Shown: positions 25,331 through 33,660 of the stretch, piece after piece
Numbering within the stretch: position 1 is the stretch's first letter
Layout: each line of letters opens with the position of its first letter
DNA from: Paracidovorax anthurii
Lineage (GTDB): Bacteria > Pseudomonadota > Gammaproteobacteria > Burkholderiales > Burkholderiaceae_C
Assembly (NCBI RefSeq): GCF_003269065.1
Contig: NZ_QLTA01000036.1
Span: 1-54,949, forward strand
Direction: 5' to 3'
DNA: 54,949 nt
Notes under the pieces: generated by a model
Told to the model about the DNA's origin: nothing
What the model saw: the letters and a program-made list of their open reading frames with translations, nothing else
Database searches by the model: none
Program-made: the position numbers and the translations under genes

Positions 25331-25473
25331 GCCGGCCCAGCCGGGGCCATATCGATATAGGGGCACGGCATGAAGCCTTGCCCACAATGGCGCATCCATG
25401 GCCCGGGCAACGGGGGGCCGCCCCGGCGGCGGCATCCCCGGGCCCGCAGCCGTCCTCCCCCAAGGATCTCCCG

Positions 25474-26490
25474 ATGCGCCGATACCTCTCCTCTTCCTGG
25501 CCCGCCGCCGCCACGCTCGCTGTCGCGGCCTGGGCCGCCGGCCTTGCGGCCACGGCCCATACGGCCGACGCCGCCACCGGCTGGCCGCGCCAGCCCATCA
25601 CCCTGGTCATGGGATTTCCCGCCGGCTCCGGGATCGACGTGGTGGCGCGCGCCGTGCAGGAGCCGCTGGGCCAGAAGCTCGGCCAGCCGGTCATCATCGA
25701 CTACAAGTCCGGCGCGGCCGGCAACATCGCCAGCGAAGCCGTGGCGCGCGCGAAGCCGGACGGCTACACCCTCGTCTTCGGCACGGCGGCCACGCACGGC
25801 AGCAACGCCGCGCTCTACAAGAAGCTGCCCTTCGACGTGGAGACCGATTTCGCCCCCGTGGGCACGCTCATCGACGTGTCGAACGTGCTCACCATCAACC
25901 CCGACGTGATCGGCGCGAAGACCCTGCAGGAATTCGTCGAAACCGTGAAGGCCCACCCCGGCCGGTACAACTACGCCTCCACCGGCAACGGCGCGGGCAC
26001 GCACATGGCGTTCGCCGAGTTCAACGCGCGGCTGGGCCTCGACATGGTCCACGTGCCCTACAAGGGCGGCCCCGAGGCCATCGCCTCGGTGGTGCGCGGC
26101 GAGACCTGCTGCATCATGAACCAGGTGCAGACCGTGCTGCCGCACTACCAGGCCGGCAAAGTGCGCCTGCTGGGCGTGACCACGGCCCGGCCGGTGGCGG
26201 CCGTGAAGGAGGTGCCCACGATCGCGTCGAGCGGCCTGCCCGGCACGAAGGGCTTCGACAGCTCGATCTGGTTCGGCATCTTCGCGCCCCGGGGCACCGA
26301 CGACGCCGTGGTGCGCAGGCTCAACGCCGCGCTGCGCGAGGTGCTGGAGCAGCCCGAGATCCGCCAGCGCTTCGAATCGCAGGGCAACACGGTGCGCATC
26401 GAGACGCCCGGGCAGTTCGCCCGGACCGTGCACCAGGACCGCGCCAAATGGGCGCAGGTGGTGAAAGACGCCCGGATCAGCATCGACTGA
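25474..26490 (+). CDS. Bug-family periplasmic solute-binding protein (TctC-like)
   Basis: A 338-residue periplasmic binding protein of the Bordetella-uptake-gene family that serves tripartite tricarboxylate transporters or senses carboxylates. The signal peptide ends near TADAA (residue 34). Family motifs are visible: WPRQPITLVMGFPAGSGIDV, PLGQKLGQPVIIDYKSGAAG, AKPDGYTLVFGT, PYKGGPEAIASVVRGE and AGKVRLLGVTTA. ATG 25474 has AAGGAT 8 bases upstream. No tctA/tctB membrane genes are adjacent, which is common because Bug genes are greatly amplified in Comamonadaceae. Ligand cannot be deduced. Confidence 0.93.
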   Translation: MRRYLSSSWPAAATLAVAAWAAGLAATAHTADAATGWPRQPITLVMGFPAGSGIDVVARAVQEPLGQKLGQPVIIDYKSGAAGNIASEAVARAKPDGYTLVFGTAATHGSNAALYKKLPFDVETDFAPVGTLIDVSNVLTINPDVIGAKTLQEFVETVKAHPGRYNYASTGNGAGTHMAFAEFNARLGLDMVHVPYKGGPEAIASVVRGETCCIMNQVQTVLPHYQAGKVRLLGVTTARPVAAVKEVPTIASSGLPGTKGFDSSIWFGIFAPRGTDDAVVRRLNAALREVLEQPEIRQRFESQGNTVRIETPGQFARTVHQDRAKWAQVVKDARISID

Positions 26491-26535
26491 TCGCCGCGCA
26501 AGGTGCGCCCCGGCGGCCCGTTGCGCGGGCGCCCG

Positions 26536-27114
26536 CTACGCCGCGAACATCGCAGCCACCTGGTCCAGCCAGGCCTGGCGCCTGGCATCCGTGGCATGGC
26601 TGACCGGCGACAGGGCCACCCACTCCACCTTGCGCACGCCGCACTTGCGCAGCGTGCCGCGCACCAGGGCACGCTGCACGGCGTCTCCGTACAGCCAGCG
26701 GTAGGCCCATTTGGGCGTGTTCATCGTGGTCACGACGACGGCGCGCTCGATGTGGGTCAGGTGCCCCTTCATGCCGAACCGGGCAGGCTCATACGCCCAG
26801 CCCTTGGTGAACACCTTGTCGATGAAGCCCTTGAGCAGCGCCGGCATGACCTCCCACCAGATGGGGAAGATGAAAACCAGTTGCCGGGCCGCGTCGATGC
26901 GCTCCTGGTAGCGGGAAACGGCCGGATCGGCGCTCTGGCCCCGGGCATACACGGCCAGATCCGCGCCCCGCATGGCGGGATCGAAGTTCTCCTCGTCCAG
27001 GTGCAGGCGGTCCACGGTGTGGCCGGCTTTTTCGAGCTGCTGCACGACGCGCCGGTACAGCGCGTGGCAATAGCTCTTGGAATACGGGTGGGCCAGGATG
27101 ACCAGGGTATGCAT
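26536..27114 (-). CDS. NAD(P)H quinone oxidoreductase-like flavoprotein
   Basis: A 192-residue flavodoxin-fold protein of the NQO/MdaB/KefF group. The FMN or FAD phosphate loop is VILAHPYSKSYCHAL and the second conserved stretch is FPIWWEVMPALLKGFIDKVF, followed by KGWAYE. It probably reduces quinones or other electrophiles by two electrons with NAD(P)H. ATG 27114 has GGAG 6 bases upstream. It lies 71 bases downstream of a Crp/Fnr-type regulator gene in the same direction, so they may be one transcription unit and the regulator may control it. Confidence 0.88.
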   Translation of the reverse strand: MHTLVILAHPYSKSYCHALYRRVVQQLEKAGHTVDRLHLDEENFDPAMRGADLAVYARGQSADPAVSRYQERIDAARQLVFIFPIWWEVMPALLKGFIDKVFTKGWAYEPARFGMKGHLTHIERAVVVTTMNTPKWAYRWLYGDAVQRALVRGTLRKCGVRKVEWVALSPVSHATDARRQAWLDQVAAMFAA

Positions 27115-27185
27115 GTGCGCTCCATCGGCAGTGGTGTGATGCAGCGATGGTGAAAGGTGCGCGGCACGCCGTCATTAACAAAGGT

Positions 27186-27740
27186 TCAGGGGCCAGGCGC
27201 TGGCGGGGATTCCCTCAATTTGCGACGGATCCGGCTGAGGTGCACGGCGCTGACGCCCAGGTAGGCGGCCAGGATGTGCAGGGGAATGCGATCGAGCCGC
27301 TGGTGGTGCGTTGCCTGCAGCGCGCGGTAACGCTCGGTCGGCGAGTCGGCAATGGCGCTCGCGTAGAGGTTGACGTAATGGATGAGCCGCTGCTGCATCA
27401 GGGCCTGCAGATCGGCCTGCAGCGTGGCGTCCGCCGCGGCGAGCGCCTTGATGGCCGCCCCGTCCACCACGCGCAGGCGGCAGGGCTCGATGGTGGCCAG
27501 GAACAGGGCGCTCGGGCGGCCGGTCAGGAAACTCTCCAGCGAACAGACCACCTCGCCCTCGAAGAAGAACTGGGTGCTGGTCTCCCGCCCCTGGGCATCG
27601 ATCAGATAGAGCCGCGCGCACCCCTGCTCGATCAGGTAGAGGCGCTGCGCCACGTCCCCTGCGTGCAGCAGCACGTGGCGCGCATCGGCATGGTGGCGGG
27701 CACCGGATTCCAGGAAATAGTCGCGGAGGGCTTCTTGCAT
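27186..27740 (-). CDS. Crp/Fnr-family cyclic-nucleotide-binding-like regulator
   Basis: A 184-residue protein. Residues about 10-110 form the cupin-like sensor (LLHAGDVAQRLYLIEQGCAR, GEVVCSLESFLTGRPSALFL) and the C-terminal part holds a helix-turn-helix (IPLHILAAYLGVSAVHLSRI RRKLRE). No Fnr-type cysteine cluster is present, so it is not an iron-sulfur oxygen sensor; the cAMP-contacting arginine pattern is not clear either. The start at 27740 begins the sensor fold; in-frame ATGs at 27755 and 27815 are possible but have no ribosome site. It precedes the flavoprotein gene and is divergent from the glycine riboswitch. Confidence 0.8.
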   Translation of the reverse strand: MQEALRDYFLESGARHHADARHVLLHAGDVAQRLYLIEQGCARLYLIDAQGRETSTQFFFEGEVVCSLESFLTGRPSALFLATIEPCRLRVVDGAAIKALAAADATLQADLQALMQQRLIHYVNLYASAIADSPTERYRALQATHHQRLDRIPLHILAAYLGVSAVHLSRIRRKLRESPPAPGP

Positions 27741-27819
27741 GGGGGCGCAGGGCATTGTGCATGAGGGGGCCTGATGCCCGGCACCGCCCGCGGGGTAGGA
27801 AGAACGCCGGAACACGCCC

Positions 27820-27825
27820 TAGAAT
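27820..27825 (+). promoter_or_regulatory. -10 element of the riboswitch transcript
   Basis: TAGAAT about 7 bases before the first conserved riboswitch base. The same context, CCCTAGAAT, occurs upstream of the HU gene at 32020-32028. No good -35 hexamer is seen at 16-18 bases. Confidence 0.45.
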
Positions 27826-27828
27826 GAG

Positions 27829-28012
27829 CGCCGCAGGAGAGCGAACGGGCCCACCCGTTCCACCGAAGGCGCAAACTCCCATGCACGCTCAGGTCCCGTA
27901 CTGCACACCATCACGGCCGTCTGGAGAGCCGCCACGCCACGTGGCGCACCGAAGGAGCAAGCCCCGCGCAGGTCGCGCGGGGTGAATCTCTCAGGTACCA
28001 AGGACAGGGGGA
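27829..28012 (+). ncRNA. Tandem glycine riboswitch
   Basis: Two successive aptamers of the gcvT-type glycine riboswitch. Aptamer 1 (about 27831-27913) has CAGGAGAGCG, CCACCGAAGGCGCAAACTCC and CGCTCAGGTCCCGTACTGC. Aptamer 2 (about 27912-28011) has TCTGGAGAGC, GCACCGAAGGAGCAAGCCCC, AATCTCTCAGGTACCAAGGA and CAGGGGG. The short linker between them is normal for cooperative tandem glycine switches. It lies upstream of a DadA-type flavoprotein gene, so glycine is expected to turn expression on. Between it and the gene are 100 bases that include a GCTA...TAGC element. Confidence 0.93.
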
Positions 28013-28045
28013 GCGGCAGCCAGGCTTCGCGGCCGCCGGCTGTTT

Positions 28046-28090
28046 GCTATTGAATTCATAGCAGCCAGCGCACGCTTTGCCTCGACATCC
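28046..28090 (+). repeat. GCTA-N9-TAGC dispersed element, copy 3
   Basis: GCTATTGAATTCATAGC, 18 bases, then CTCGACATCC. It sits in the transcribed leader between the glycine riboswitch and the dadA-like start codon, where its hairpin could affect the expression platform. Confidence 0.75.
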
Positions 28091-28112
28091 CTTGAAAAAG
28101 GCTTGTGACACC

Positions 28113-29414
28113 ATGCGCGTGACCGTTCTCGGTGCCGGTTTGCTCGGCACCACCTCCGCCTACTTCCTCCAGCAACTCGGCCACGAAGTGACCGTCATCG
28201 ACCGCCAGGCCGCGCCCGGCGCCGAGACCAGCTTCGCCAACGGCGGCCAGATCTCGGTGAGCCACGCCGAGCCCTGGGCCAATCCCGGCGCCCCGCTCAA
28301 GGTCCTGAAATGGCTCGGCCGCGAGGATGCCCCCCTGCTCCTGCGGCTGCGCGCCGACCCGGGCCTGTGGCGCTGGGGCCTCGCGTTCCTGCGCGAATGC
28401 ACGCCCGCGCGCACGCGCCACAACATCGGGCAGATCGTGCGCCTGGGCACCTACAGCCGCGAGACGCTGCAGCAGCTGCGCCGCGACCTGGGGCTCGACT
28501 ACGCGCAGCGCACCCAGGGCATCCTGCACTTCTACACCGATGCCCGGGAGTTCGACGCGGCCCTCGCCCCGGCCGAGCAGATGCGCCAGCTCGGCTGCGA
28601 GCGCCGCGTGGTGAGCGCCGACGAGGCCGTGCGCATCGAGCCCGCCCTGGCGCACATCCGCCCCCGGCTGGCCGGCGCCACCTACACGGCGGCCGACGAG
28701 TCGGGCGATGCCCATGCCTTCACGCGCGAGCTGGCGCTGCGGGCCGGGCAGGCGGGCGTGCACTTTCGCTTCGGCTGCCACGCCACCGCGCTGCGCGCGG
28801 CCGGCGGCCGCATCGACCACGTGGAGATCACGGACGCCGAGGGCCGCTTCGAGCGCGTGGAAGCCGACGCCTACGTGCTGGCCATGGGCTCGTTCAGCCC
28901 CCTGCTGGCCGCCCCGCTGGGCCTGCGCCTGCCCATCTACCCCGCCAAGGGCTACTCGGTGACCCTGCCCGTGCGCGACCCGATGGCGGCCTACGAGGTG
29001 AGCCTGACGGACGACGAGCACAAGCTGGTGTTCTCCCGCTACACCGGCGCGCAGGGCGACCGCATGCGCATCGCCGGCACGGCCGAGCTGGGCGGCTACG
29101 GGCGCGACCTGAACCGCGTGCGCTGCGAGGCGATCATGCGGCGCGTGGAGCAGCTCTTTCCCGGCGCGGGCGACATGGACCAGGCGCAGTTCTGGACCGG
29201 CCTGCGCCCGGCCACGCCCGGCAACGTGCCCCTCATCGGCAGGACGAAGCTGCCCAACCTGTTCCTCAACACCGGCCACGGCACGCTGGGCTGGACGCAC
29301 GCCTGCGGCTCGGGCCGCTCCATCGCGCGCATCGTCAGCGGGCTCGCGCCCGAGGTGGACTTCGCCTTCACCGGCCTGGAGCGCGGCGGGCGGGCCGCAC
29401 TGGCGGCGGCGTGA
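28113..29414 (+). CDS. dadA: D-amino-acid dehydrogenase (DadA-type), glycine-riboswitch controlled
   Basis: A 433-residue FAD enzyme. The dinucleotide-binding motif is VTVLGAGLLGTTSAYFL at the N-terminus, followed by FANGGQISVSHAEPWANPGA, the classical DadA signature, and the C-terminal FAD segment LFLNTGHGTLGWTHACGSGR. It oxidises D-amino acids to 2-oxo acids and passes electrons to the respiratory chain. Control by glycine suggests that glycine is a substrate or that it acts with glycine catabolism; a glycine-oxidase-like role is inference. ATG 28113 follows AAAAGG; an in-frame ATG at 28077 overlaps the repeat and is less likely. Named dadA by similarity; paralogs in the genome are likely. 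Confidence 0.9.
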   Translation: MRVTVLGAGLLGTTSAYFLQQLGHEVTVIDRQAAPGAETSFANGGQISVSHAEPWANPGAPLKVLKWLGREDAPLLLRLRADPGLWRWGLAFLRECTPARTRHNIGQIVRLGTYSRETLQQLRRDLGLDYAQRTQGILHFYTDAREFDAALAPAEQMRQLGCERRVVSADEAVRIEPALAHIRPRLAGATYTAADESGDAHAFTRELALRAGQAGVHFRFGCHATALRAAGGRIDHVEITDAEGRFERVEADAYVLAMGSFSPLLAAPLGLRLPIYPAKGYSVTLPVRDPMAAYEVSLTDDEHKLVFSRYTGAQGDRMRIAGTAELGGYGRDLNRVRCEAIMRRVEQLFPGAGDMDQAQFWTGLRPATPGNVPLIGRTKLPNLFLNTGHGTLGWTHACGSGRSIARIVSGLAPEVDFAFTGLERGGRAALAAA

Positions 29415-29447
29415 CGCACGGCCCCGGCGGGAAGCGCCACCGCATCC

Positions 29448-29492
29448 GCTACATTTTCAATAGCAAACTATTGAGTATTTACGGCGACATGA
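29448..29492 (+). repeat. GCTA-N9-TAGC dispersed element, copy 4
   Basis: GCTACATTTTCAATAGC, 18 bases, then GGCGACATGA. It lies between the converging dadA and FIST genes, 34 bases after the dadA stop, and with copy 3 brackets the dadA gene. Confidence 0.8.
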
Positions 29493-29531
29493 CGCCTGAA
29501 ACACCTGAAGCCGCAGCCTGCGGCACGGTTT

Positions 29532-30845
29532 TCAGTCGCGCCAGCCCTCGCAGGTGAACACCGTGAGCACGCCCGTGTAGCCGTAGAGCCGATGGTGGGC
29601 GATCTCTCCGCCCGCGAAGAAGCCCGCCAGCGGCACGTCGCCCAGCGCGTGGCGCACGATCTGCAGCTCCGCGCTGGGCCCGCCGAAATGCGGACCGCCC
29701 CGGCCCGAGCAGCTCACGTAGATCGCCCCGAGGATCGTGCGCTCGGGCATGCCGTCGGTGGCATGCGCCAGGGCCTGCATCAGCGCCGCGCGCTCGCCGC
29801 CCGCCGGGGGCGGCGGGGCGGCGGGCTCCTGCGCCTCGGGCGCAAGCTCCTCGCGGATCTCGGCGCAGATGCGCATCAGGTCGGCCCGCGCGGCTGCCAC
29901 GTTGCGCTGGCAGAACGCGAGCCGCATGCCCTCCTCCACCCGCTCGGCCAGCGCCACGCCCTGGCGCAGCGGATCGAGCCCCACGAGGTGGCGCACCCGC
30001 ACGTCGGTGCCGAAATGCCCCGTGCGCCCCGTGGGCTGCACGCCCGCGTCCACCAGGCCCGCCAGCGTGGCGCGCAGGGCCCGCAGCGCGGGCTGCGGAT
30101 CGCCGTCGAGCGTGATGCCCAGCGTGCCCAGCAGCACGTCGAGCGCGGGCTGGCCGTCCAACTCCAGCACCACGTTGTCCTGCGCGCGCGTGATCTCCGC
30201 GAACGGGCCCACCGGCTGGCAACCCTGCGTGACGCGCGAGAGCAGCCCCACGCCGGGCCCGAACGCCACGCCCGAGAGCCCGCCGCCGAACACGCCGCGC
30301 GCCGCGCCCTGGCCCGCGATGTTGCCGTTGCCCCCCACCGCGAACTGCACGCTGCGCGAGCGGCTCGCCGCGACGCCGCCGAAGAGGTAGCCCGAGGCCG
30401 TTCGGTCCGACATCTCGGCCACCAGCTCCGCGAGGTCCGGCGTCTCGCCGTCGGCATGCACCAGCGCGGTGTGCGGCACGAAGCCCCCGCCCGCCGCGCC
30501 GCTGCGCGCGAGCGGCGCCACGCCCGAGAACACGCGGTACTGGTCCGCCGGCAGGTCCAGCAGCATCACCGAGAGCGCCGGCTCGTCGAAGTATTCGGCA
30601 TTGTTGGCCGCCACGCCCACGCCCACCGTGCCGCTCCAGTCGGTCACCTCGGGCAGCTCGGCGGAGAGGAAATCGAGCAGCGCCTCGGCCTCGTCCGCGT
30701 AGTGGTCGGTGATGTAGAGCAGGCCCAGCGTGGGCGCGCTGGCGTAGTGCGGCAGGGCCATCTGCGCGCGCAGCTGGGCCAGCACCAGCGATGCGCCCAT
30801 GCGCCACTGCGGATGGGTGGCATGGCCGTTGGGGAAGAGCTTCAT
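29532..30845 (-). CDS. FIST-domain sensory protein
   Basis: A 437-residue soluble protein. Residues about 30-230 are a FIST N domain (LGLLYITDHYADEAEALLDF, WSGTVGVGVAANNAEYFDEP, GGVAASRSRSVQFAVGG) and residues about 230-437 the FIST C domain (GPFAEITRAQDNVVLELDGQ, ALDVLLGTLGI, AIYVSCSGRGGPHFGGPSAE, GFFAGGEIAHHRLYGYTGVL). FIST domains are thought to bind small ligands such as amino acids and usually occur with kinases, cyclases or chemoreceptors; this one stands alone. ATG 30845 is 15 bases after the stop of the PhaM-like gene, so the two are co-transcribed. Confidence 0.88.
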   Translation of the reverse strand: MKLFPNGHATHPQWRMGASLVLAQLRAQMALPHYASAPTLGLLYITDHYADEAEALLDFLSAELPEVTDWSGTVGVGVAANNAEYFDEPALSVMLLDLPADQYRVFSGVAPLARSGAAGGGFVPHTALVHADGETPDLAELVAEMSDRTASGYLFGGVAASRSRSVQFAVGGNGNIAGQGAARGVFGGGLSGVAFGPGVGLLSRVTQGCQPVGPFAEITRAQDNVVLELDGQPALDVLLGTLGITLDGDPQPALRALRATLAGLVDAGVQPTGRTGHFGTDVRVRHLVGLDPLRQGVALAERVEEGMRLAFCQRNVAAARADLMRICAEIREELAPEAQEPAAPPPPAGGERAALMQALAHATDGMPERTILGAIYVSCSGRGGPHFGGPSAELQIVRHALGDVPLAGFFAGGEIAHHRLYGYTGVLTVFTCEGWRD

Positions 30846-30860
30846 GGCCGGCCCCACCCG

Positions 30861-31748
30861 TCAGCCGCGCGGCGCGCGGCGCGCCTGGGGCTTGGGCGCC
30901 GCGGCGGGGGCCGGCGCCGTCGCGGCCCGGCCCTTCGCGCGCGGCGCCTTCTGCGGCGCGGCGGACGCACCGGCCGCCGCGCCGCCCTTCGCGGGCTTCG
31001 CCGGCCGCGCGGACCTGGCCGGGCGCGCGGGGGATGGTGACGACGGGGGCGCGCCGGCCGAAGCCTTGCGCGCGGCATCCTGCATGCCTTGCATGCCCTG
31101 CGCGGCGAACTGCGTGGCCATGTCCGTCGCGGTCTTCAGGGCCCCGGCCGCCATGTCGCGCGTCGCATCCATGGAGGGAAGGCTGGACATGTCGCTCATG
31201 GCGTTCGCCGCGATCTGCTGGAACTGGCCCGTGAGCGCAGACCACCACTGCAAGGGGTCCACCACGCCGGGCCGGGCCTCCTGCTCGCCGGCCGGGTCCG
31301 CTGCGCCGGACGGGGGCGGCCCGGATGGGGGCGCGGCCTCTTCGGCGGCCGGTGCCGGCGCGGCGGCAGGGCGCGCGAACGGGTCAGGCCGCTCGGGGAC
31401 CGGCGCCTCGGGGGCCGCGCGCGATGTGAAGGCGTTCGCGAGATCGCCCATCGCCACGTTCATGCCCTGCAGCGTGGACAGCGTCATCTTCTGCACTTCC
31501 AGCGCCTGCACCGTGGCGGTCAGCGCGCGGGAGTTCTGCTCCAGCCAGAACTGCACGGCCTTCAACTCCTGGATGCGTTTGTCCAGCTCCTCCACGCTGA
31601 TCGTGGGTGCCACCCAGCCCGAGAGCGGAGGCATCTGCGGCATGCCCGCGGCCGCGCCCTTGGCGAGGTTCTGCAGGAAATCGAAGCCCGGCACGAAACG
31701 GCCGAAGCCGAACGGGGAGGTGTCATGGGGGGGGTTGCTGCTGCTCAT
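30861..31748 (-). CDS. phaM: PhaM-like polyhydroxyalkanoate granule protein
   Basis: A 295-residue protein. The N-terminal block FVPGFDFLQNLAKGAAAG, WVAPTISVEELDKRIQELKA, VQFWLEQNSRALTATVQALE and VQKMTLSTLQGMNVAM is the conserved PhaM region that activates PHA synthase and sits on granules. The middle is Ala/Pro rich with a second amphipathic part (PLQWWSALTGQFQQIAANAM). The C-terminal 70 residues are Lys/Arg/Ala/Pro rich, like the DNA-binding tail of Cupriavidus PhaM that links granules to the nucleoid. ATG 31748 has AAGGAAG 9 bases upstream. It leads an operon with the FIST gene and is divergent from the HU gene. Confidence 0.82.
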   Translation of the reverse strand: MSSSNPPHDTSPFGFGRFVPGFDFLQNLAKGAAAGMPQMPPLSGWVAPTISVEELDKRIQELKAVQFWLEQNSRALTATVQALEVQKMTLSTLQGMNVAMGDLANAFTSRAAPEAPVPERPDPFARPAAAPAPAAEEAAPPSGPPPSGAADPAGEQEARPGVVDPLQWWSALTGQFQQIAANAMSDMSSLPSMDATRDMAAGALKTATDMATQFAAQGMQGMQDAARKASAGAPPSSPSPARPARSARPAKPAKGGAAAGASAAPQKAPRAKGRAATAPAPAAAPKPQARRAPRG

Positions 31749-32086
31749 GGCCGATTCTTCCTTCGGTGCGGTGCACCAGGGTGCACGCGGTTGCGCCCGT
31801 CGCCTCCGAGTCTCCACGGGGTCTGCCACGGCGCGGACGGTGGATGCAGCTTAACGCGATTGCCAGGGCACACCAACGCGGCCGCCCCAGTGCCCGCGCG
31901 GCCTGTGGGCACATGGCCCGGCAAGGCACGGCGCACGCGCATCGCGGGCTCCGGCGCCAGCATTCATGCCCTTTGCAGCGGTGTATGCGCCTGCAACCCG
32001 CACCACGGGCCGGCAAACCCCCTAGAATCCGCCGACCAGCCTCTGTCTGGAACCTTCATCACTTCATACACGAGAAAACCGACACC
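31749..32086. other. 338-base divergent promoter region between phaM-like and HU genes
   Basis: No gene is supported. A TAGAAT -10-like box at 32023-32028 in the context CCCTAGAATCCGCC is the likely HU promoter, with about 58 bases of leader to the start codon. The part near the phaM side has no clear promoter hexamers. No repeat of the kinds described elsewhere is present. Confidence 0.5.
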
Positions 32087-32557
32087 ATGGCAACTGCAAA
32101 GAAAACCGCCGCCGCTCCGGCCAAGAAAGCCGCCGCCCCCGCGGTGAAGAAGGCCGCCGCGCCGGCCAAGAAGGCCGCTCCCGCGAAAAAGGCGGCGCCC
32201 GCCAAGAAGGCCGCAGCCCCCAAGGCCGCTCCCGCCGCGCTCAAGCCCCTGAAGGCCACGTTCACCAAGACCTCCCTGATCGCCCACCTGGCCGAGCAGT
32301 CGGGCGTGGAGCCCAAGGCCGCCAAGGCCGTGCTGGCCGCGCTGGAAGCCACGATCCTGGGCGCGGTGCACAAGAAGGGCGCCGGCGAATTCACGCTGCC
32401 CGGCCTGATGAAGATCGGCCTGCAGCAAGTGCCCGCCAAGAAGAAGCGCTTCGGCAAGGACCCCTTCACGGGCACCGAGCGCTGGTTCCCCGCCAAGCCC
32501 GCATCGGTCAAGATCAAGACCCGCGCGCTGAAGAAGCTCAAGGACGCGACCCTCTGA
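32087..32557 (+). CDS. HU-family DNA-binding protein with Ala/Lys/Pro tail
   Basis: A 156-residue nucleoid protein. Residues 1-55 are a histone-H1-like tail of PAKKA-type repeats (KKTAAAPAKKAAAPAVKKAA and more). Residues about 56-156 are the HU/IHF fold (KTSLIAHLAEQSGVEPKAAK, GEFTLPGLMKIGLQQVPAKK, DPFTGTERWFPAKPASVKIK). In the DNA-inserting arm the usual RNP motif is replaced by GTERWFPAKPA, as in the bacterial histone-like subgroup of Burkholderiales. ATG 32087 opens the tail. A strong terminator lies 32 bases after the stop. It probably binds DNA without sequence specificity. Confidence 0.92.
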   Translation: MATAKKTAAAPAKKAAAPAVKKAAAPAKKAAPAKKAAPAKKAAAPKAAPAALKPLKATFTKTSLIAHLAEQSGVEPKAAKAVLAALEATILGAVHKKGAGEFTLPGLMKIGLQQVPAKKKRFGKDPFTGTERWFPAKPASVKIKTRALKKLKDATL

Positions 32558-32588
32558 GGTCCATCCGGAGCGCGGTGCGCTGAACACG

Positions 32589-32616
32589 AAAGCCGGTGCG
32601 ATGCACCGGCTTTTTT
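32589..32616 (+). terminator. Intrinsic terminator of the HU gene
   Basis: AGCCGGTGC (32591-32599) pairs with GCACCGGCT (32603-32611), followed by TTTTTT. A textbook terminator 34 bases after the HU stop. Confidence 0.92.
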
Positions 32617-32647
32617 CATCGCCGGGCCGCCCCAAGATGAAAAACAC

Positions 32648-32700
32648 CCCCTCGGGGGGCAGCGACCCCGCGAAGCGGGAGAGCGTGGGGACATTTTTCA
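32648..32700. repeat. Paired GC hairpins between HU and phosphatase genes
   Basis: CCCCCTCGGGGGG followed by CCCGCGAAGCGGG, flanked by AAAAACA and ACATTTTTCA. On the minus strand the second part precedes the end of the phosphatase transcript and could terminate it. A similar GC-rich CCCCCCGCCAGGGGGG occurs at about 11819-11834 after acdS. Confidence 0.45.
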
Positions 32701-32741
32701 TGCCCGTGCGCGCGGCCCGCGGCTCCGCTGCACGGCTCCCT

Positions 32742-33497
32742 TCAAGCCCGGGGCAGCAGATAGAGCTGCATGAGCCTCTCGCGCTCCACCGGCCCCACGC
32801 CCAGGCTGCGCTCCAGATAGCGCTCCACGCCGCCATGGTCCGCATCCACCGCATCCAGCGCCGCATCGAGGAAATCCTCCTGCACGCGCCACAGCACGTT
32901 GAGCACCTCGTCGGGCGCCGAGCCCAGCAACTGCGCCGGCCGGCGATACAGGCCGTTGGTGAGCAGGTAGTCCTGCATCACCACATCGCGCGGCACACCC
33001 AGCGCCAGCAAAATCATCGCGGCCGCGAAGCCCGTGCGGTCCTTGCCCGCCGTGCAATGGAACACGAGCGGCGCATCGCTCTCCAGCAGATGCGTGAACA
33101 GCGCGGCGAACTCCGGCGCGTTGCTCGCGACGAAGGCACGGTAGGTGTCGCGCATCAGCTCGGTCGCGACCGCGGGCGTCATCTCGTGGCCCGACAGCGC
33201 CATCTCCTTCATGCGCTGCAGCACGATGGGCTCGATCGACAGCGCGTGGTAGGCCACGTCGGGCAAGGCATAGGGCAGCGTGGCCCGCTCGTGCGTCCCC
33301 CGGAAATCCACCGCACGCCGCAGCCCCAGCGCGGCAACCGCGCGCGCATCCTCGGGCGTGAGCCCGGCCAGGTGGTCGGAGCGGAAGATGCGCCGCCACC
33401 GCACGCGCCGCCCGTCCCGGCCCGCATAGCCGCCCAGATCGCGGAAATTGGTGGCACCGGCAAGATTCAGGGATCGGGTATAGGTGGCATCGTCCAT
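32742..33497 (-). CDS. Tyrosine-protein phosphatase, DSP/SIW14-like (lipid or protein phosphatase)
   Basis: A 251-residue protein of the bacterial tyrosine phosphatase family (Y_phosphatase3 type). The P-loop is HCTAGKDRTG with Cys148 and Arg154, and the N-terminal family motif is ATNFRDLGGYAG with RIFRSDHLAGLT. The general-acid region is near AVDFRGTHER. Members act on phosphotyrosine, phosphoserine or phosphoinositides, so the substrate is open. ATG 33497 (MDDATYTRSLNLAG) starts the conserved region; the ATG at 33548 is less likely. It stands alone, divergent from the aldolase gene. Confidence 0.88.
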   Translation of the reverse strand: MDDATYTRSLNLAGATNFRDLGGYAGRDGRRVRWRRIFRSDHLAGLTPEDARAVAALGLRRAVDFRGTHERATLPYALPDVAYHALSIEPIVLQRMKEMALSGHEMTPAVATELMRDTYRAFVASNAPEFAALFTHLLESDAPLVFHCTAGKDRTGFAAAMILLALGVPRDVVMQDYLLTNGLYRRPAQLLGSAPDEVLNVLWRVQEDFLDAALDAVDADHGGVERYLERSLGVGPVERERLMQLYLLPRA

Positions 33498-33660
33498 GCC
33501 AGCCACTGTATGCCAGACACACGCGCCGCACGGTAACGCGAAGCACAATGGACCGGCGCGGCCGGCGCCCTGGATCCCGTGTCATCTGCTGGACACGCCG
33601 CGCGCCGCCGCCGGCCTACAGTGCGCGGCACCGCCGCTTGTCGTGAAAGAGGAGAGACCC

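Noticed and set aside
25350-25395. A sixth copy of the GCTA...TAGC element
   Set aside because: ATATCGATATAG and GGCATGAAGCC recall copy 2, but the GCTA arm and the 18-base spacing are missing.
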